Positions 41,911-51,063 of a DNA stretch of 64,000 nt are shown piece after piece. The stretch is from Streptomyces olivochromogenes (lineage in GTDB: Bacteria > Actinomycetota > Actinomycetes > Streptomycetales > Streptomycetaceae). How positions within the stretch are numbered: the stretch's first letter is position 1; every line of letters begins with the position of its first letter. The stretch lies in contig NZ_KQ948472.1 in assembly GCF_001514115.1 (NCBI RefSeq), positions 1,515-65,514 of the forward strand, written 5' to 3'. The translations under genes and the position numbers were made by a program. Below the pieces are notes generated by a model. The model saw nothing but the letters and a program-made list of their open reading frames with translations, searched no databases and was not told the origin of the DNA.

Positions 41911-43586
41911 ACGGTGGCCTCCGCGGCCACCTGGCGCGCCTCGGCGCCGGAGACCTGCTCGTCGTGGAACTCGAGTTGGTGCTTGCGGTCGGGCACCAGA
42001 CCCTCGGGGCGGAACCGCATCATCACGATCAGCGCGAGGCCGAACAGCATCATCTGGTACCTGTTGAAGAACTCGAACTTCGCCGGGATCAGGTACAGGA
42101 GTGCCGCCCCGACGAGTGGCCCGGAGATGGTGCCCATGCCGCCGAGGACCACCGCGGCCAGCAGGAACGCCGAGTTGGGTGGTGCGGTGTCGGCGAACTT
42201 GTAGTTGTCGGGAACGGCGTTGGTCTGCAGGTGCGCCATGACCGTGCCCGCCAGTCCCGCGAGGGAGGCACCGAGCCCGAAGGCGAGGAGCTTGAACCGG
42301 AAGCCCTCGATGCCCATGGCGGTGGCGGCCTTCTCGTCCTCGCGCAGCGCGATCCAGGCCCGTCCGACCCGGGAGTCGCCCGCCCGCGCGTACACGAAGA
42401 CGATGACGGCGATCACCGCGAGCAGCAGCAGGTAGTAGTTGGCGAACCTGCCGAAGGAGACACCGAGGATGGTGTGCGGTGCGCCGAAGTCGAAGCCGAA
42501 CAGCTCGATGTCGGGTATGGCGTTGATTCCGTTGGGGCCGTTGGTCAGCGAGGGTCCCGAGGTGCCGTCGAGGTTGTTGACGGTGATGCGGAAGATCTCG
42601 CCGAAGCCGAGGGTGACGATGGCGAGGTAGTCACCGTGCAGCCGCAGGGTGGGCGCGCCGATGATCAGGCCCGCGAGGAGTGAGACTCCCATCCCGAGCA
42701 GGGCGGTGGCCCAGAACGGCCAGGGCGCGATGTGGAACGTGGAGAACGTCGAGCCGGAGACGAGCGCCGCCGAGTACGCACCCGTGCCGAGGAACGCGAC
42801 ATAGCCGAGGTCCAGCAGTCCCACCAGGCCGACGACGATGTTGAGGCCGAGCGCGACCGCCGCGAAGACGAGGATGTTGTCGGCGATCGCCGTGTACTGG
42901 TCGCCGGTCTGGGTGAAGGGGAAGACCAGCGCCGAGGCCAGCGCCGCGACCGCGACCCGATGGCGGGCGTTGATCTCACTGATCCGTCGCGTGACCCCCG
43001 CGACGGACAGCGCGCGGGCACCGAACCCCGCGGCGGGCAGGAAGGCCAGGAAGTCCTCGGCCGAGTCCGTGGTGATGCCGTACGTCAGCACGAACATGGC
43101 GGCCAGGAACACCACGGTGATCAGGGCGACTTCGACCGCCCAGGGCAGCCGCACGCCCTTCGGCGGCGACTCGGCCGTGTCGTCGGCCAGCGCGTGCGCC
43201 CCGGTCGCGAGGAGCAGTACGGCGACGGCGGCGAGCCAGCCGCCCGGCTCGACGTTGACGGCGCCGCCCAGGGTGATGGCGATCGCCGCGACGGTGACCC
43301 AGGTGGTGGTCAGCGCCGCGAGCGAGGCGGCCCGCAGTGCGCGTACGGCTCCCGCGGGCGCCAGCCGGCGCACACCCGGAACCCCGAAGGCGGCGGCTGC
43401 GAACATCGTGGCGAGCAGTCCGGTGACCAGCGTGACGACCTGGCTTCCCCCCGGGTAGCCGTTGAGCGTGAGATTGCCGGGGTAGGCGGCGGTCCATGTC
43501 CAGGCGAGGAACGGGGAGGCGAGCGTCAGCGCCGCACCCGTGGCGGTGAGGGCCTGCGCGACACGGGAACTCATCTTGATCGTCAT
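41907..43586 (-). CDS. livM: Branched-chain amino-acid ABC transporter permease LivM, enlarged
   Basis: This 559-residue permease has the LivM core in its C-terminal two thirds (GLNIVVGLVGLLDLGYVAFL, later GDYLAIVTLGFGEIFRI, and the EAA-type loop AWIALREDEKAATAMGI). The first about 200 residues add extra hydrophobic helices, so it is longer than the usual 320-430 residues. The ATG follows the livH stop after five bases. A C-terminal soluble tail of about 30 residues follows MMRFRPEGLVPDRKHQLEF. The extra domain may stabilise the complex or sense something; this is unknown. Confidence 0.92.
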   Translation of the reverse strand: MTIKMSSRVAQALTATGAALTLASPFLAWTWTAAYPGNLTLNGYPGGSQVVTLVTGLLATMFAAAAFGVPGVRRLAPAGAVRALRAASLAALTTTWVTVAAIAITLGGAVNVEPGGWLAAVAVLLLATGAHALADDTAESPPKGVRLPWAVEVALITVVFLAAMFVLTYGITTDSAEDFLAFLPAAGFGARALSVAGVTRRISEINARHRVAVAALASALVFPFTQTGDQYTAIADNILVFAAVALGLNIVVGLVGLLDLGYVAFLGTGAYSAALVSGSTFSTFHIAPWPFWATALLGMGVSLLAGLIIGAPTLRLHGDYLAIVTLGFGEIFRITVNNLDGTSGPSLTNGPNGINAIPDIELFGFDFGAPHTILGVSFGRFANYYLLLLAVIAVIVFVYARAGDSRVGRAWIALREDEKAATAMGIEGFRFKLLAFGLGASLAGLAGTVMAHLQTNAVPDNYKFADTAPPNSAFLLAAVVLGGMGTISGPLVGAALLYLIPAKFEFFNRYQMMLFGLALIVMMRFRPEGLVPDRKHQLEFHDEQVSGAEARQVAAEATV

Positions 43587-43591
43587 GTCGG

Positions 43592-44551
43592 TCACGCCCT
43601 GTCCGCGATGCGTTCGCCCAGCAGGCCCTGTGGTCTGATCAGCAGGACGACGATGAGGATCACGAAGGCCCACACGTCCTTCCACACGGATCCGCCGAAC
43701 ATCTGCAGCGACGGCAGATGCGGCAGCAGCCCCGAGGCCAGGGATTCGGCGACACCGAGGACGACCCCGCCGAGCATGGCGCCCCGGATGTTGCCGATGC
43801 CGCCCAGCACGGCGGCCGTGAAGCCCTTCAGGCCCGCGATGAACCCCATGTTGTACGAGATGCTCCCGAGCCTGAGCCCCTGGGTGAGGCAGGCGACCGC
43901 CGCCAGGACCGCGCCGACGGCGAAGGCGACGACGATGACACGGTCCGTGTCGATGCCCATGAGGCGGGCGGTCTTCGGATCCTGGGCGGTGGCCTGCATG
44001 GCCCGCCCGGTGCGGGTGCGGCCCACGAAGTACGTGAGTCCGGTCATCGCGCCCGCCGCGACGACGAGCGTGAGGATCGCGGCGTACGAGACGGTCACGC
44101 CGCCCAGACGCAGGGGCCCGCCGTCGAGTTGGGGGAAGGGGACGGGGGCGGTGATGCCCATCGACTCGCCGGGCAGCGTGAAGAAGTTGAAGACGACCTG
44201 CTGAAGGAAGAGCGACAGGCCGATCGCGGTGATCAGCGGCGCCAGCCGCGGAGCGTTGCGCAGCGGGCGGTAGGTGAAGCGTTCGGCGGCCACCGCGGCG
44301 GTGACCGAGACCAGGACGCCGACGACCAGCATGACCGGCAGCGCGGCCCACAGGGAGATCTCGTGCAGGGCGGGCACCCAGGCGTAGGCGAACAGGGCGC
44401 CGAAGCCGCCCAGCATGAAGATCTCGCCATGGGCGAAGTTGATGATCTGGAGGATGCCGTAGACCATCGTGTAGCCGACGGCTATCAGGCCGTACATGGA
44501 ACCGAGGACCAGGCCGTCGGTGAGAAGTTGCAGGAAGTCCGTGAAGGTCAC
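43592..44551 (-). CDS. livH: Branched-chain amino-acid ABC transporter permease LivH
   Basis: This 319-residue permease begins MTFTDFLQLLTDGLVLGSMY, a typical LivH start, and has GYTMVYGILQIINFAHGEIF, the EAA loop (MQATAQDPKTARLMGIDTDR) and about eight helices. It forms the channel with LivM. It begins at a GTG, about 104 bases after livK, with a hairpin in the gap. Confidence 0.95.
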   Translation of the reverse strand: MTFTDFLQLLTDGLVLGSMYGLIAVGYTMVYGILQIINFAHGEIFMLGGFGALFAYAWVPALHEISLWAALPVMLVVGVLVSVTAAVAAERFTYRPLRNAPRLAPLITAIGLSLFLQQVVFNFFTLPGESMGITAPVPFPQLDGGPLRLGGVTVSYAAILTLVVAAGAMTGLTYFVGRTRTGRAMQATAQDPKTARLMGIDTDRVIVVAFAVGAVLAAVACLTQGLRLGSISYNMGFIAGLKGFTAAVLGGIGNIRGAMLGGVVLGVAESLASGLLPHLPSLQMFGGSVWKDVWAFVILIVVLLIRPQGLLGERIADRA

Positions 44552-44600
44552 CCGGGGTACCTAACGTGCGAAAACGTGCGAAAGCAGAGGGTGCGGGGGT

Positions 44601-44643
44601 GCGGGCGCTCCGTTGGCCGGGCGTTCGGCGGCGGAGCGCCCGC
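44601..44643 (-). terminator. Intra-operon hairpin between livK and livH
   Basis: A 12-bp perfect inverted repeat (44601-44612 and 44632-44643, arm GCGGGCGCTCCG) with a 19-nt loop lies just after the livK stop. It probably lowers read-through or protects livK mRNA so the binding protein is made in excess. Confidence 0.65.
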
Positions 44644-44654
44644 GTGGGTTACGG

Positions 44655-45896
44655 CTACTTGACGGTCACGATCTTGACGCCGTTCTTCCAGGCGCCGTTC
44701 TTCACGCAGTTGACGCTGATGACCTGGTTCACGCTGTCGCCGTACTCGTCGAAGCCGACCTCGCCGGTGGCGCCGTCGAACGCGACCTGCTGCATGGCCG
44801 CGACGACCTTCGGCCGCAGCTGCGTGAGGTCGCCCGCCTTGCCGCCGTTGGCGTCGACCGCGGCGCCGACCGCCTTGATCAGCGCGGTCGTCGCGTCGTA
44901 GACGTACGCGCCGAAGACGCCGTACCCCTCGGAGTAACCGGCCGCCTTGTAGTCGGCGACGAACGACTTCGCGGAGTCGAGGGAGTCGATCGGGGCGCCG
45001 TCCGAGTGTGCGCACACGCCGTTCGCGGCCTTGGCGCCGGCCAGCGGGATGAGCTGGTCGTCCTTGACGGCGTCGCCGCCGCCCATCGGACCGTCGAACC
45101 CGGCCGCGACGAGCTGCTTCTTCAACGGTCCGGCCTGCGGGTACTCACCACCGTAGAACACACCCTGGGCGCCCGAGGACTTCACGCTGTTGACGACGGC
45201 CGCGTAGTCGGCCTCGTCCGGGTTGATGGACTGGTGGATGGTGACCTTGCCGCCCAGCTTCTTGTACGCGTCGGTGAAGTTCTCGACGATGCCGGTGCCG
45301 TAGGTCTTCTTGTCGTCCACCGTGGCGATCTTCTTGACCTTGAGGTCCTTGTAGAAGTACTCGGCCATCACGGGAGCGGCCACGGCGTCGGTGCTGATGG
45401 TGCGGAAGTAGTTGTCGTACTGCCGCTTCGGCGCCGTCTTGTAGTCGGCGCCCTGGGTGAGGGTCGCGGCGGTGTTGGCGCCCGACACCTGCACCATCGT
45501 CGCGTCGTGCAAGGTGGACTGCATCGCTGCGGACACCGAGGAGTTGTACGCACCGACGACGCCGACGACGCTGTTGTCGGCGACGAACGCGGCGGCGTTC
45601 TGCTGGCCGATGTTCGGGGTCGCCTGGTCGTCCTTGGAGGCCAGCTTGAACGTGACGCCCGGCACCACCTTGTCGGCGTTGGCCTTCTTCACGGCCAACT
45701 CGGCGGAGTTCTTCATGCCCAGGCCGACGGCGGCCAGATCCTTCGACAGCGGGGCGTCGAAGCCGATGGTGATCGTCGTGCCCGTGCTCGCGGACGAGCC
45801 GGTGTCGTCGCCCTCGTCGCGGCTGCCGCACGCGGTCAGCGTCAGTGCCCCGGCCAACAGCGGGACACCGAATTTCAGCAGACGAGTGTGGTGCAT
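44655..45896 (-). CDS. livK: Branched-chain amino-acid binding lipoprotein LivK
   Basis: This 413-residue periplasmic-binding-type protein has a signal peptide with lipobox LTLTAC (lipid cysteine at about residue 21) and the family motif TITIGFDAPLSKDLAAVGLG. It captures the amino acid outside the membrane for LivHMGF. The ATG at 45896 has GGGGAGG six bases upstream and was preferred to a longer frame. A palindrome about 150 bases upstream (46046-46063) may control the operon. The ligand could be leucine, isoleucine, valine or a related amide; not determined. Confidence 0.93.
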   Translation of the reverse strand: MHHTRLLKFGVPLLAGALTLTACGSRDEGDDTGSSASTGTTITIGFDAPLSKDLAAVGLGMKNSAELAVKKANADKVVPGVTFKLASKDDQATPNIGQQNAAAFVADNSVVGVVGAYNSSVSAAMQSTLHDATMVQVSGANTAATLTQGADYKTAPKRQYDNYFRTISTDAVAAPVMAEYFYKDLKVKKIATVDDKKTYGTGIVENFTDAYKKLGGKVTIHQSINPDEADYAAVVNSVKSSGAQGVFYGGEYPQAGPLKKQLVAAGFDGPMGGGDAVKDDQLIPLAGAKAANGVCAHSDGAPIDSLDSAKSFVADYKAAGYSEGYGVFGAYVYDATTALIKAVGAAVDANGGKAGDLTQLRPKVVAAMQQVAFDGATGEVGFDEYGDSVNQVISVNCVKNGAWKNGVKIVTVK

Positions 45897-46045
45897 GGAT
45901 GCCTCCCCAGAAAGTTCCGCAGAACCGCGCCGGGGCATGGCCCCTCGGCGTTCCCTGGCCGGGAACTGCTGTGCGCGGTGGCTGAACGCTAGGCGTGCGG
46001 CGACCCTGTTACCTCTGTTCCCCAGGCAGATGTCGAGGGTCTGTT

Positions 46046-46063
46046 GTTGTCCGCCGGGACAAC
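46046..46063. promoter_or_regulatory. Palindrome upstream of livK, candidate PucR operator
   Basis: A perfect inverted repeat GTTGTCC-GCCG-GGACAAC lies in the gap between the pucR stop and livK. The same 18-bp sequence with one change lies upstream of the pucR gene itself. Confidence 0.7.
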
Positions 46064-46092
46064 GCCGGTAGCACGGCTGTCACATGCCGCGC

Positions 46093-47772
46093 TCACCCGC
46101 GGTCCTGCCCACGGATCTTGCGCAGCTCCAGCATGGCCACGAGCCGTTGGTCGGGGTCGTGCAGATCGAGTCCGCTGAGCTGCACGGCCCGCCGGATGCG
46201 GTGGCGAAGGGTGTTGGGGTGGATGTGGAGCCTCTCCGCCACCTCCTTCACCTCGCCGAAGGCATCGAGGTACTGCAGAAGCGACCCGCACAGGTCCGTG
46301 CCGTGCCTGCGGTCGTGGTCGGCCAGGATTCGTACCGCGGGGTCTTGAATGGCCGGGTGGTCGGCGAGGAGGTCGAGCACCTGGCCCAGGACGACGGCGG
46401 CGCGCACCTGTGCGTACGTCGCCACCGGCCGGCTCGGTTCCCGCTCCATGACGCGCAGGATGCGGTCTGCCGAAAGCCTGGCCGCCGGGGCCTCCGTGAG
46501 CGTTCGTACGGGCGGGGCGATGGCGGCCTGGACGGGAGTGCCCAGGTGGCGCCGGAGGGTGGCCACGAGCTCGGCGGTCCACGTGAGCAGGGTCGACTCC
46601 GCGACAGAGTCGGCTTGGGAGGTGTTCGCGGCCTGGTCGGGGCCCGTGCCCGACTCCGGGACGAGCACGTAGAGCCGCCCGTCGAGCGGGGCGGCGACCG
46701 CGGTGCGCCGGTACGCCGCGGCGTGCACGGAGACGATCTCGGTGGTGCGCGCCCGGCCCAGTTCCAGTGACGGACCGTCCATGTCGTCCCGTTCACGCAG
46801 GTCGATGCCGATCACGGTCGCCGCGCAGTCCGGCATGACGCCGAGTTGTCCCGCCAGCGAACCGGGCGGCAGCCGCCCCTCCAGGAGCCCGGCGGCCAGT
46901 TCCTCACGCAGCACGCTGTGCCGTCCGGGTCCTCCGGGGTGCCGGATGAGCAGCAGCGTGGCGAGCCGGGCCGCACCCTTCAGCAGCTCACCGGTCCGCT
47001 CCGCCAGCGGCGCCGGTCCCTCCTGGACCCAGATGGTGCCCAGCAGCCTGCTGCCCGCGGTGACGCCGGCCACCACCCGGCGGCGTGCGCCGAGCTCCGG
47101 ACGCTCGGCGACCTCCAGGACCTCCTCGCCGGCGCGCAGTCGCGCATACACACCTGCCTCGCGCAGCACCGCCAGATATCCCTCGGGACAGGCCTGGCCC
47201 AGGATCGACAGCCGACGCACCTCGTCGACCCGGTCGCCGGAGCGGGAGTAGGCCAGCACGCGGTTGGCGGTGTCCTCGACGCTCACGATGCCGCCGGTGA
47301 GCGAAGCCAGGGTCTGCGCGAGCGAGAACAGATCGTTGTCGGCGTACTGCCCGGCGAGATCCGGTGCCTGGTGCACCGTGTCCACGACCGTCCGGGCCAC
47401 CGCCTCGACCTGCTCCCAACGGGCCCCGTCACTCACCCCCAGCAGTGCCACCCCGCACTCGGACGCGGCCCGGCGCAGTGCCTCCACGTCAGCGGGGTCC
47501 GCGCCCGTCCGCACGGCGACGGCCGTCGCACCGCACCGTCCGGCCGCCATCACCGCCCCCAGCGCGGCCCGGCCCCGCGCTCCGATGACGAGCACCAGCG
47601 CCTCGTCGTGGGAGCGAAGCTCGTCATCGGGCTCCGCGATCACCACCGACGTCAGCGGACGCTCGGTACCCAGCGGCGCGACGAGGAGATCCACCAGAGG
47701 ACCGGAGAGGGTCGTTACGACATGCTGCAGCTGGACGACAGCGGGCACGGAGGGATCCGGGGGCGTGTACAT
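46093..47772 (-). CDS. PucR/CdaR-type transcriptional regulator (second copy)
   Basis: This 559-residue regulator has an N-terminal PucR-like part, a middle GAF/CdaR region (SLTGGIVSVEDTANRVLAYS, GTIWVQEGPAP) and a C-terminal helix-turn-helix (RLHIHPNTLRHRIRRAVQLS). It is a paralogue of the protein at 33538-35238. The ATG at 47772 has GGAGAG upstream; a longer frame from 47901 is not supported. The gene is directly upstream of, and in the same direction as, livKHMGF, with an 18-bp palindrome in front of both, so autoregulation and control of the importer are likely. Confidence 0.9.
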   Translation of the reverse strand: MYTPPDPSVPAVVQLQHVVTTLSGPLVDLLVAPLGTERPLTSVVIAEPDDELRSHDEALVLVIGARGRAALGAVMAAGRCGATAVAVRTGADPADVEALRRAASECGVALLGVSDGARWEQVEAVARTVVDTVHQAPDLAGQYADNDLFSLAQTLASLTGGIVSVEDTANRVLAYSRSGDRVDEVRRLSILGQACPEGYLAVLREAGVYARLRAGEEVLEVAERPELGARRRVVAGVTAGSRLLGTIWVQEGPAPLAERTGELLKGAARLATLLLIRHPGGPGRHSVLREELAAGLLEGRLPPGSLAGQLGVMPDCAATVIGIDLRERDDMDGPSLELGRARTTEIVSVHAAAYRRTAVAAPLDGRLYVLVPESGTGPDQAANTSQADSVAESTLLTWTAELVATLRRHLGTPVQAAIAPPVRTLTEAPAARLSADRILRVMEREPSRPVATYAQVRAAVVLGQVLDLLADHPAIQDPAVRILADHDRRHGTDLCGSLLQYLDAFGEVKEVAERLHIHPNTLRHRIRRAVQLSGLDLHDPDQRLVAMLELRKIRGQDRG

Positions 47773-47834
47773 GAGGCTCTCCGAGGAAGCCGGACGGGAC
47801 CGCCGCACGCTAACTTCCCCCTCCGACCAGCGGA

Positions 47835-47852
47835 GTTGTCCGCCGGAACAAC
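47835..47852. promoter_or_regulatory. Palindrome upstream of pucR-like gene, candidate operator
   Basis: GTTGTCC-GCCG-GAACAAC, 63 bases before the pucR-type start, differs at one base from the perfect palindrome at 46046-46063. A weaker relative, TGTCC-CGCC-GGGCA, lies at 47869-47882. Confidence 0.7.
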
Positions 47853-47902
47853 AACGGTCCCCTGGAACTGTCCCGCCGGGCAAAGCCACACGACGTCTCA
47901 CT

Positions 47903-48196
47903 GTGGCTCAATGTTCCGACAGGCCCTTCCGGCTCGAACCCGGCGACCTTGTCGTGCTCGCCATCCCGCCGCAGGCGTTTCCCCGGTTCGCCGCCGCGCA
48001 GGCGTCCGGCACCTTCACCGACTGCACGGACGTCTCGGTGATGGCCGGTGTCGACATCCCCACGCGGGATGCCTGCGGTCCGCGCTCGTACGGGCCGCAC
48101 GCCGGGCGGGTGAACTCGAGGGGGGGAGTGTTCACCCGCCCGGCCATTGACCTCGCAGCCGGGAAGCCGTTCACACCCCAGGCCCTTCGACCTTGA
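47903..48196 (+). CDS. Small unassigned ORF with coding-like codon use
   Basis: A GTG at 47903 opens a 97-codon frame beginning MAQCSDRPFRLEPGDLVVLA and continuing through SVMAGVDIPTRDACGP. For about the first 70 codons it has GC-rich third positions and a protein-like sequence. It has no clear ribosome site, matches no family I know, and its last part runs through the terminator hairpin and into the antisense of the PqaA-like gene. It may be a remnant of a longer gene or chance. It lies just right of the pucR palindrome, on the opposite strand to pucR. Confidence 0.3.
   Translation: MAQCSDRPFRLEPGDLVVLAIPPQAFPRFAAAQASGTFTDCTDVSVMAGVDIPTRDACGPRSYGPHAGRVNSRGGVFTRPAIDLAAGKPFTPQALRP
48101..48144 (-). 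terminator. Hairpin terminator downstream of the PqaA-like gene
   Basis: A perfect 15-bp inverted repeat (48101-48115 and 48130-48144, arm GCCGGGCGGGTGAAC) with a 14-nt loop lies 27 bases past the stop of the minus-strand hydrolase gene. Confidence 0.8.
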
Positions 48197-49544
48197 CCGC
48201 TGAGGTGACGAACCCGGGATCCGACGGGGTTCCGTGCCGCAGCTCCACGTACCAGGCCATGCTCGTGTCCGCGGGAAAGGGGACGCTGACGCGGTACGTC
48301 CCGTCGGCTGTCTGTGTCATGGCGGTCAGGGACCACTTGGCCTGGCGCCAGTCCGTGCCGCGGACGCCGGCGGTGGCGAGGTGGGCCGCCGTGATCGGAA
48401 TGTTCGTACGTGTGGTCACGGTGAGGTGATCGGAGGACCGCTCGGCCGTCAGGTTGTCGAGGGTGGGCAGGGGGCGTCCGTGGGCGAGGTGGTCCAGCCA
48501 CATCCGCCAGGCGGCGAGGATCTTCTGGGAAGCCCAGGTGTGGGTGAGGTCGTCGACGGCGAGGAGTGTGGTCGGTCCCTTCGCGTGCCGCATGCTCTGC
48601 GCGACGTCCACGGCGAAGAACGGATCGTTCGTGCCGTTGACGACGAGCCATGGCGTCGTGAGGGAGTCGCGCCAGAAGTACGGGTCGAATCGCTTGAGCG
48701 CCTCGAAGCCGAGCGGGGTGTTGAACATCCTCAACTGCGTGTCGGCGGAGAGGAATCCGAGGCCCTCCCTGCGCACTGAAGGGCCGGCGACGTCCATGCC
48801 GAGCTGACCGATCTTGCGGGCGGTGGCCTCCAGCATGTTCATCCCGTTGGTGCCCGTCGTCACGATGCCGGCGAGGCGGTCGGGGTCCACTCCTGTCGCG
48901 ATGCTCGAGCCGATGCCGCGCTTGGAGTGGCCGAACAGCACGGCCTTGCGGACGCCGAGTCCCGGGAGAGTCGTCAGGAGGGTGATGGCGCGCAGATAGG
49001 ACGTGGCGACGGGGTAGTAGCCGTACCAGGTGAAGTCGCCCGTCTCGAAGAACTTCCGGTTGCTGTAGCCGTTGAGGTCCGACTCGTTCATGTCGATGGG
49101 GAGTTCGGGAGGGGTCGCGAAGACCATGACCGGAATGCCGAGATCGACGGCGACGCCTTCCGCGTACTCCTTCTCCGTCTCCTGGCCGGTCTCCGGGATG
49201 ACACGGCGCTCGTTGCCGGGTTCCGTCCAGAAGTCGGCCTCGGTGCCGATGATGCCCGCGATTCCGTGGGCCGGGGGATGTTCAAGGGTGTGGGCGGGGG
49301 CGTAGACGTGGACGGGGTGACGCCATGTCATGCCGTGCCACCGCTGGCTGGTGAAGGTCAGGACGATCGTCCGCACGCGGGCGCCGGGCCGGGCGGCGCT
49401 CTCCTCGACCGCGTCCTTCTCGATCACCACGTCGAGACTCTCGGTGTCGTACAGCTCGCCGAGGTCGAAGAGGCCGGCGGGACCGACGTGCTTCCATGCG
49501 TAGTCACCGGCCGCCGTGTACGCCGAGATCGTCGAGTCGGTCAT
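48171..49544 (-). CDS. PhoPQ-activated pathogenicity-related (PqaA-like) alpha/beta hydrolase
   Basis: This 457-residue protein resembles the PqaA family, alpha/beta-hydrolase-fold proteins with a large insert. The nucleophile candidate is the serine in AVLFGHSKRGIGSSIATG, the acid in LVVNGTNDPFFAVD and the histidine in DDLTHTWAS. A C-terminal beta domain follows. No signal peptide is visible. Its ATG overlaps the MFS stop (ATGA), so it is the last gene of the acyl-CoA operon. The substrate is unknown; an esterase or thioesterase step is plausible in that context. Confidence 0.82.
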   Translation of the reverse strand: MTDSTISAYTAAGDYAWKHVGPAGLFDLGELYDTESLDVVIEKDAVEESAARPGARVRTIVLTFTSQRWHGMTWRHPVHVYAPAHTLEHPPAHGIAGIIGTEADFWTEPGNERRVIPETGQETEKEYAEGVAVDLGIPVMVFATPPELPIDMNESDLNGYSNRKFFETGDFTWYGYYPVATSYLRAITLLTTLPGLGVRKAVLFGHSKRGIGSSIATGVDPDRLAGIVTTGTNGMNMLEATARKIGQLGMDVAGPSVRREGLGFLSADTQLRMFNTPLGFEALKRFDPYFWRDSLTTPWLVVNGTNDPFFAVDVAQSMRHAKGPTTLLAVDDLTHTWASQKILAAWRMWLDHLAHGRPLPTLDNLTAERSSDHLTVTTRTNIPITAAHLATAGVRGTDWRQAKWSLTAMTQTADGTYRVSVPFPADTSMAWYVELRHGTPSDPGFVTSAVKVEGPGV

Positions 49545-50971
49545 ATGTTCTCCACTGCGGTGTCGGTACGGGTGGCGCGGGTGCCCGGGGCTGGTGTCGT
49601 GCCCCCGCCGGATGCGGCGTCCTCCAGGCTCACGCCCGTGGAACGCGGCCCGAAGAGGTACACGGCGCATCCGCCCGTGGCGGCGAGGGCGGCGAGGAGA
49701 ACGAAGACGGCCGTGTAGCCGAGACCTCCGTACACGGCGGTCACCAGGGCGGGGCTTGCGAAGTTGACGATCCGCGAGAGTGCGTTGGCGGTGCCGGAGC
49801 CGACGGCACGGATCCGGGTGGGGAACACCTCGGCGGAGTAGACCTGCATGAAGGGCACGGCCATCTGGAACAGCAGGCTGACGGCGAATCCGAAGACGAG
49901 GATCGTCGCGGGGGACCGGGCCACGCTGAACAGCAGCAGCACGGTCGCGGTCAGGGCGCCGAGGACCAGCTGCGTCGTGCGCCGGTCCCAGCGGTCGATG
50001 AGCGGTGCGGCGACGATCGCGCCGATGGGGGCCGCCGTGGCGAGGACGGCGGAAAGCAGCAGCGTGTCGTCGAGGGTGAGGCCGTTGTCCTTGAGGAGGG
50101 TGGGGGTCCAGGTGGTGAAGGCGGAGTACGCGAGAAGGCCGGTGGTCCACAGGGCCGTCACGACGAGGAACCTGCGCCGGTACGCGCCGGTGATCAGGCC
50201 GACCGCACGGACGCGGGGCCTCGCTGCGGTACCGGCCCCGGCTCCGTCGGGGGATCGGGACGGCGCCGGGTCCGACGGCTCCACCCCGCAAGCGCGCTCG
50301 ATGGCGCGGACGACCTCGTGGGCGCGCTCCGTCTGTCCGTGAGCGGCCAGCCAGCGCGGGCTCTCCGGCACCCACCGCCACACGAGCACGGCGAAGACGG
50401 CCCCGCACGCTCCCAGCCCGAACAGCAGACGCCATCCCCAACTCCATTGCGGCAGAAGGAAATACCCCGACCAGGCGGCGATCGGGATGCCGAGGGATCC
50501 GAGAGCCACCTTGTAGGTCTGCATGCGTCCGCGAGCGGCGGCGGGCACGAACTCGGAGAGGACGACGATGGCGACCACCGCCGTGCCCTGCGCGCCGAAC
50601 TGCACGGCGGTGCGTGCCACCAGGAGTTGTTCCGGCGACTGCACCGAGGTGGCCGACAGGGCGGCCAGGCAGTAGACGGCGGCGAAGGCGAGGAGCGTGC
50701 GGCGTCGCCCGACCCGGTCGGCCAGCCAGCCGCCCAGGACACCGCCGGCGAACGCGCCGAGCGAGCTGACCGCGACGACCGCCGCGAGCCCGGAGATCGG
50801 CAGGTCCCACTGTTCGCGCAGGATGGGTGCGGCGAATGCGAAGGAGTGGGTCTCGATCCACTCGAAGACGATCATTCCGGCCAGCGCGACCACGAGTCTG
50901 CGGTGGAACGAGGTGAGGGGGAGCCGGTCGAGCCGGTCTCCCACGCTTCGGGCGGGGACGACAGTGTCCAC
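49541..50971 (-). CDS. MFS transporter (sugar/aromatic acid type)
   Basis: This 476-residue major facilitator protein has 12 predicted helices, the loop 2-3 motif GGWLADRVGRRRTLL and the sixth-helix end motif VPESPRWLAAHG typical of the sugar porter and aromatic acid families. It probably imports the substrate of the operon. It starts at GTG with GGAGG ten bases before. It follows the acyl-CoA dehydrogenase gene by 92 bases and overlaps the hydrolase. Confidence 0.9.
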   Translation of the reverse strand: MDTVVPARSVGDRLDRLPLTSFHRRLVVALAGMIVFEWIETHSFAFAAPILREQWDLPISGLAAVVAVSSLGAFAGGVLGGWLADRVGRRRTLLAFAAVYCLAALSATSVQSPEQLLVARTAVQFGAQGTAVVAIVVLSEFVPAAARGRMQTYKVALGSLGIPIAAWSGYFLLPQWSWGWRLLFGLGACGAVFAVLVWRWVPESPRWLAAHGQTERAHEVVRAIERACGVEPSDPAPSRSPDGAGAGTAARPRVRAVGLITGAYRRRFLVVTALWTTGLLAYSAFTTWTPTLLKDNGLTLDDTLLLSAVLATAAPIGAIVAAPLIDRWDRRTTQLVLGALTATVLLLFSVARSPATILVFGFAVSLLFQMAVPFMQVYSAEVFPTRIRAVGSGTANALSRIVNFASPALVTAVYGGLGYTAVFVLLAALAATGGCAVYLFGPRSTGVSLEDAASGGGTTPAPGTRATRTDTAVENI

Positions 50972-51063
50972 GGTGAGCTGACCTCCGGTGCGGGGTTCGT
51001 GCGAGGACGGGGCGGATCAGGCCTTTCAGGTACGGGAGTTGGGCCGCTCGGTTCGCGGTGAGG

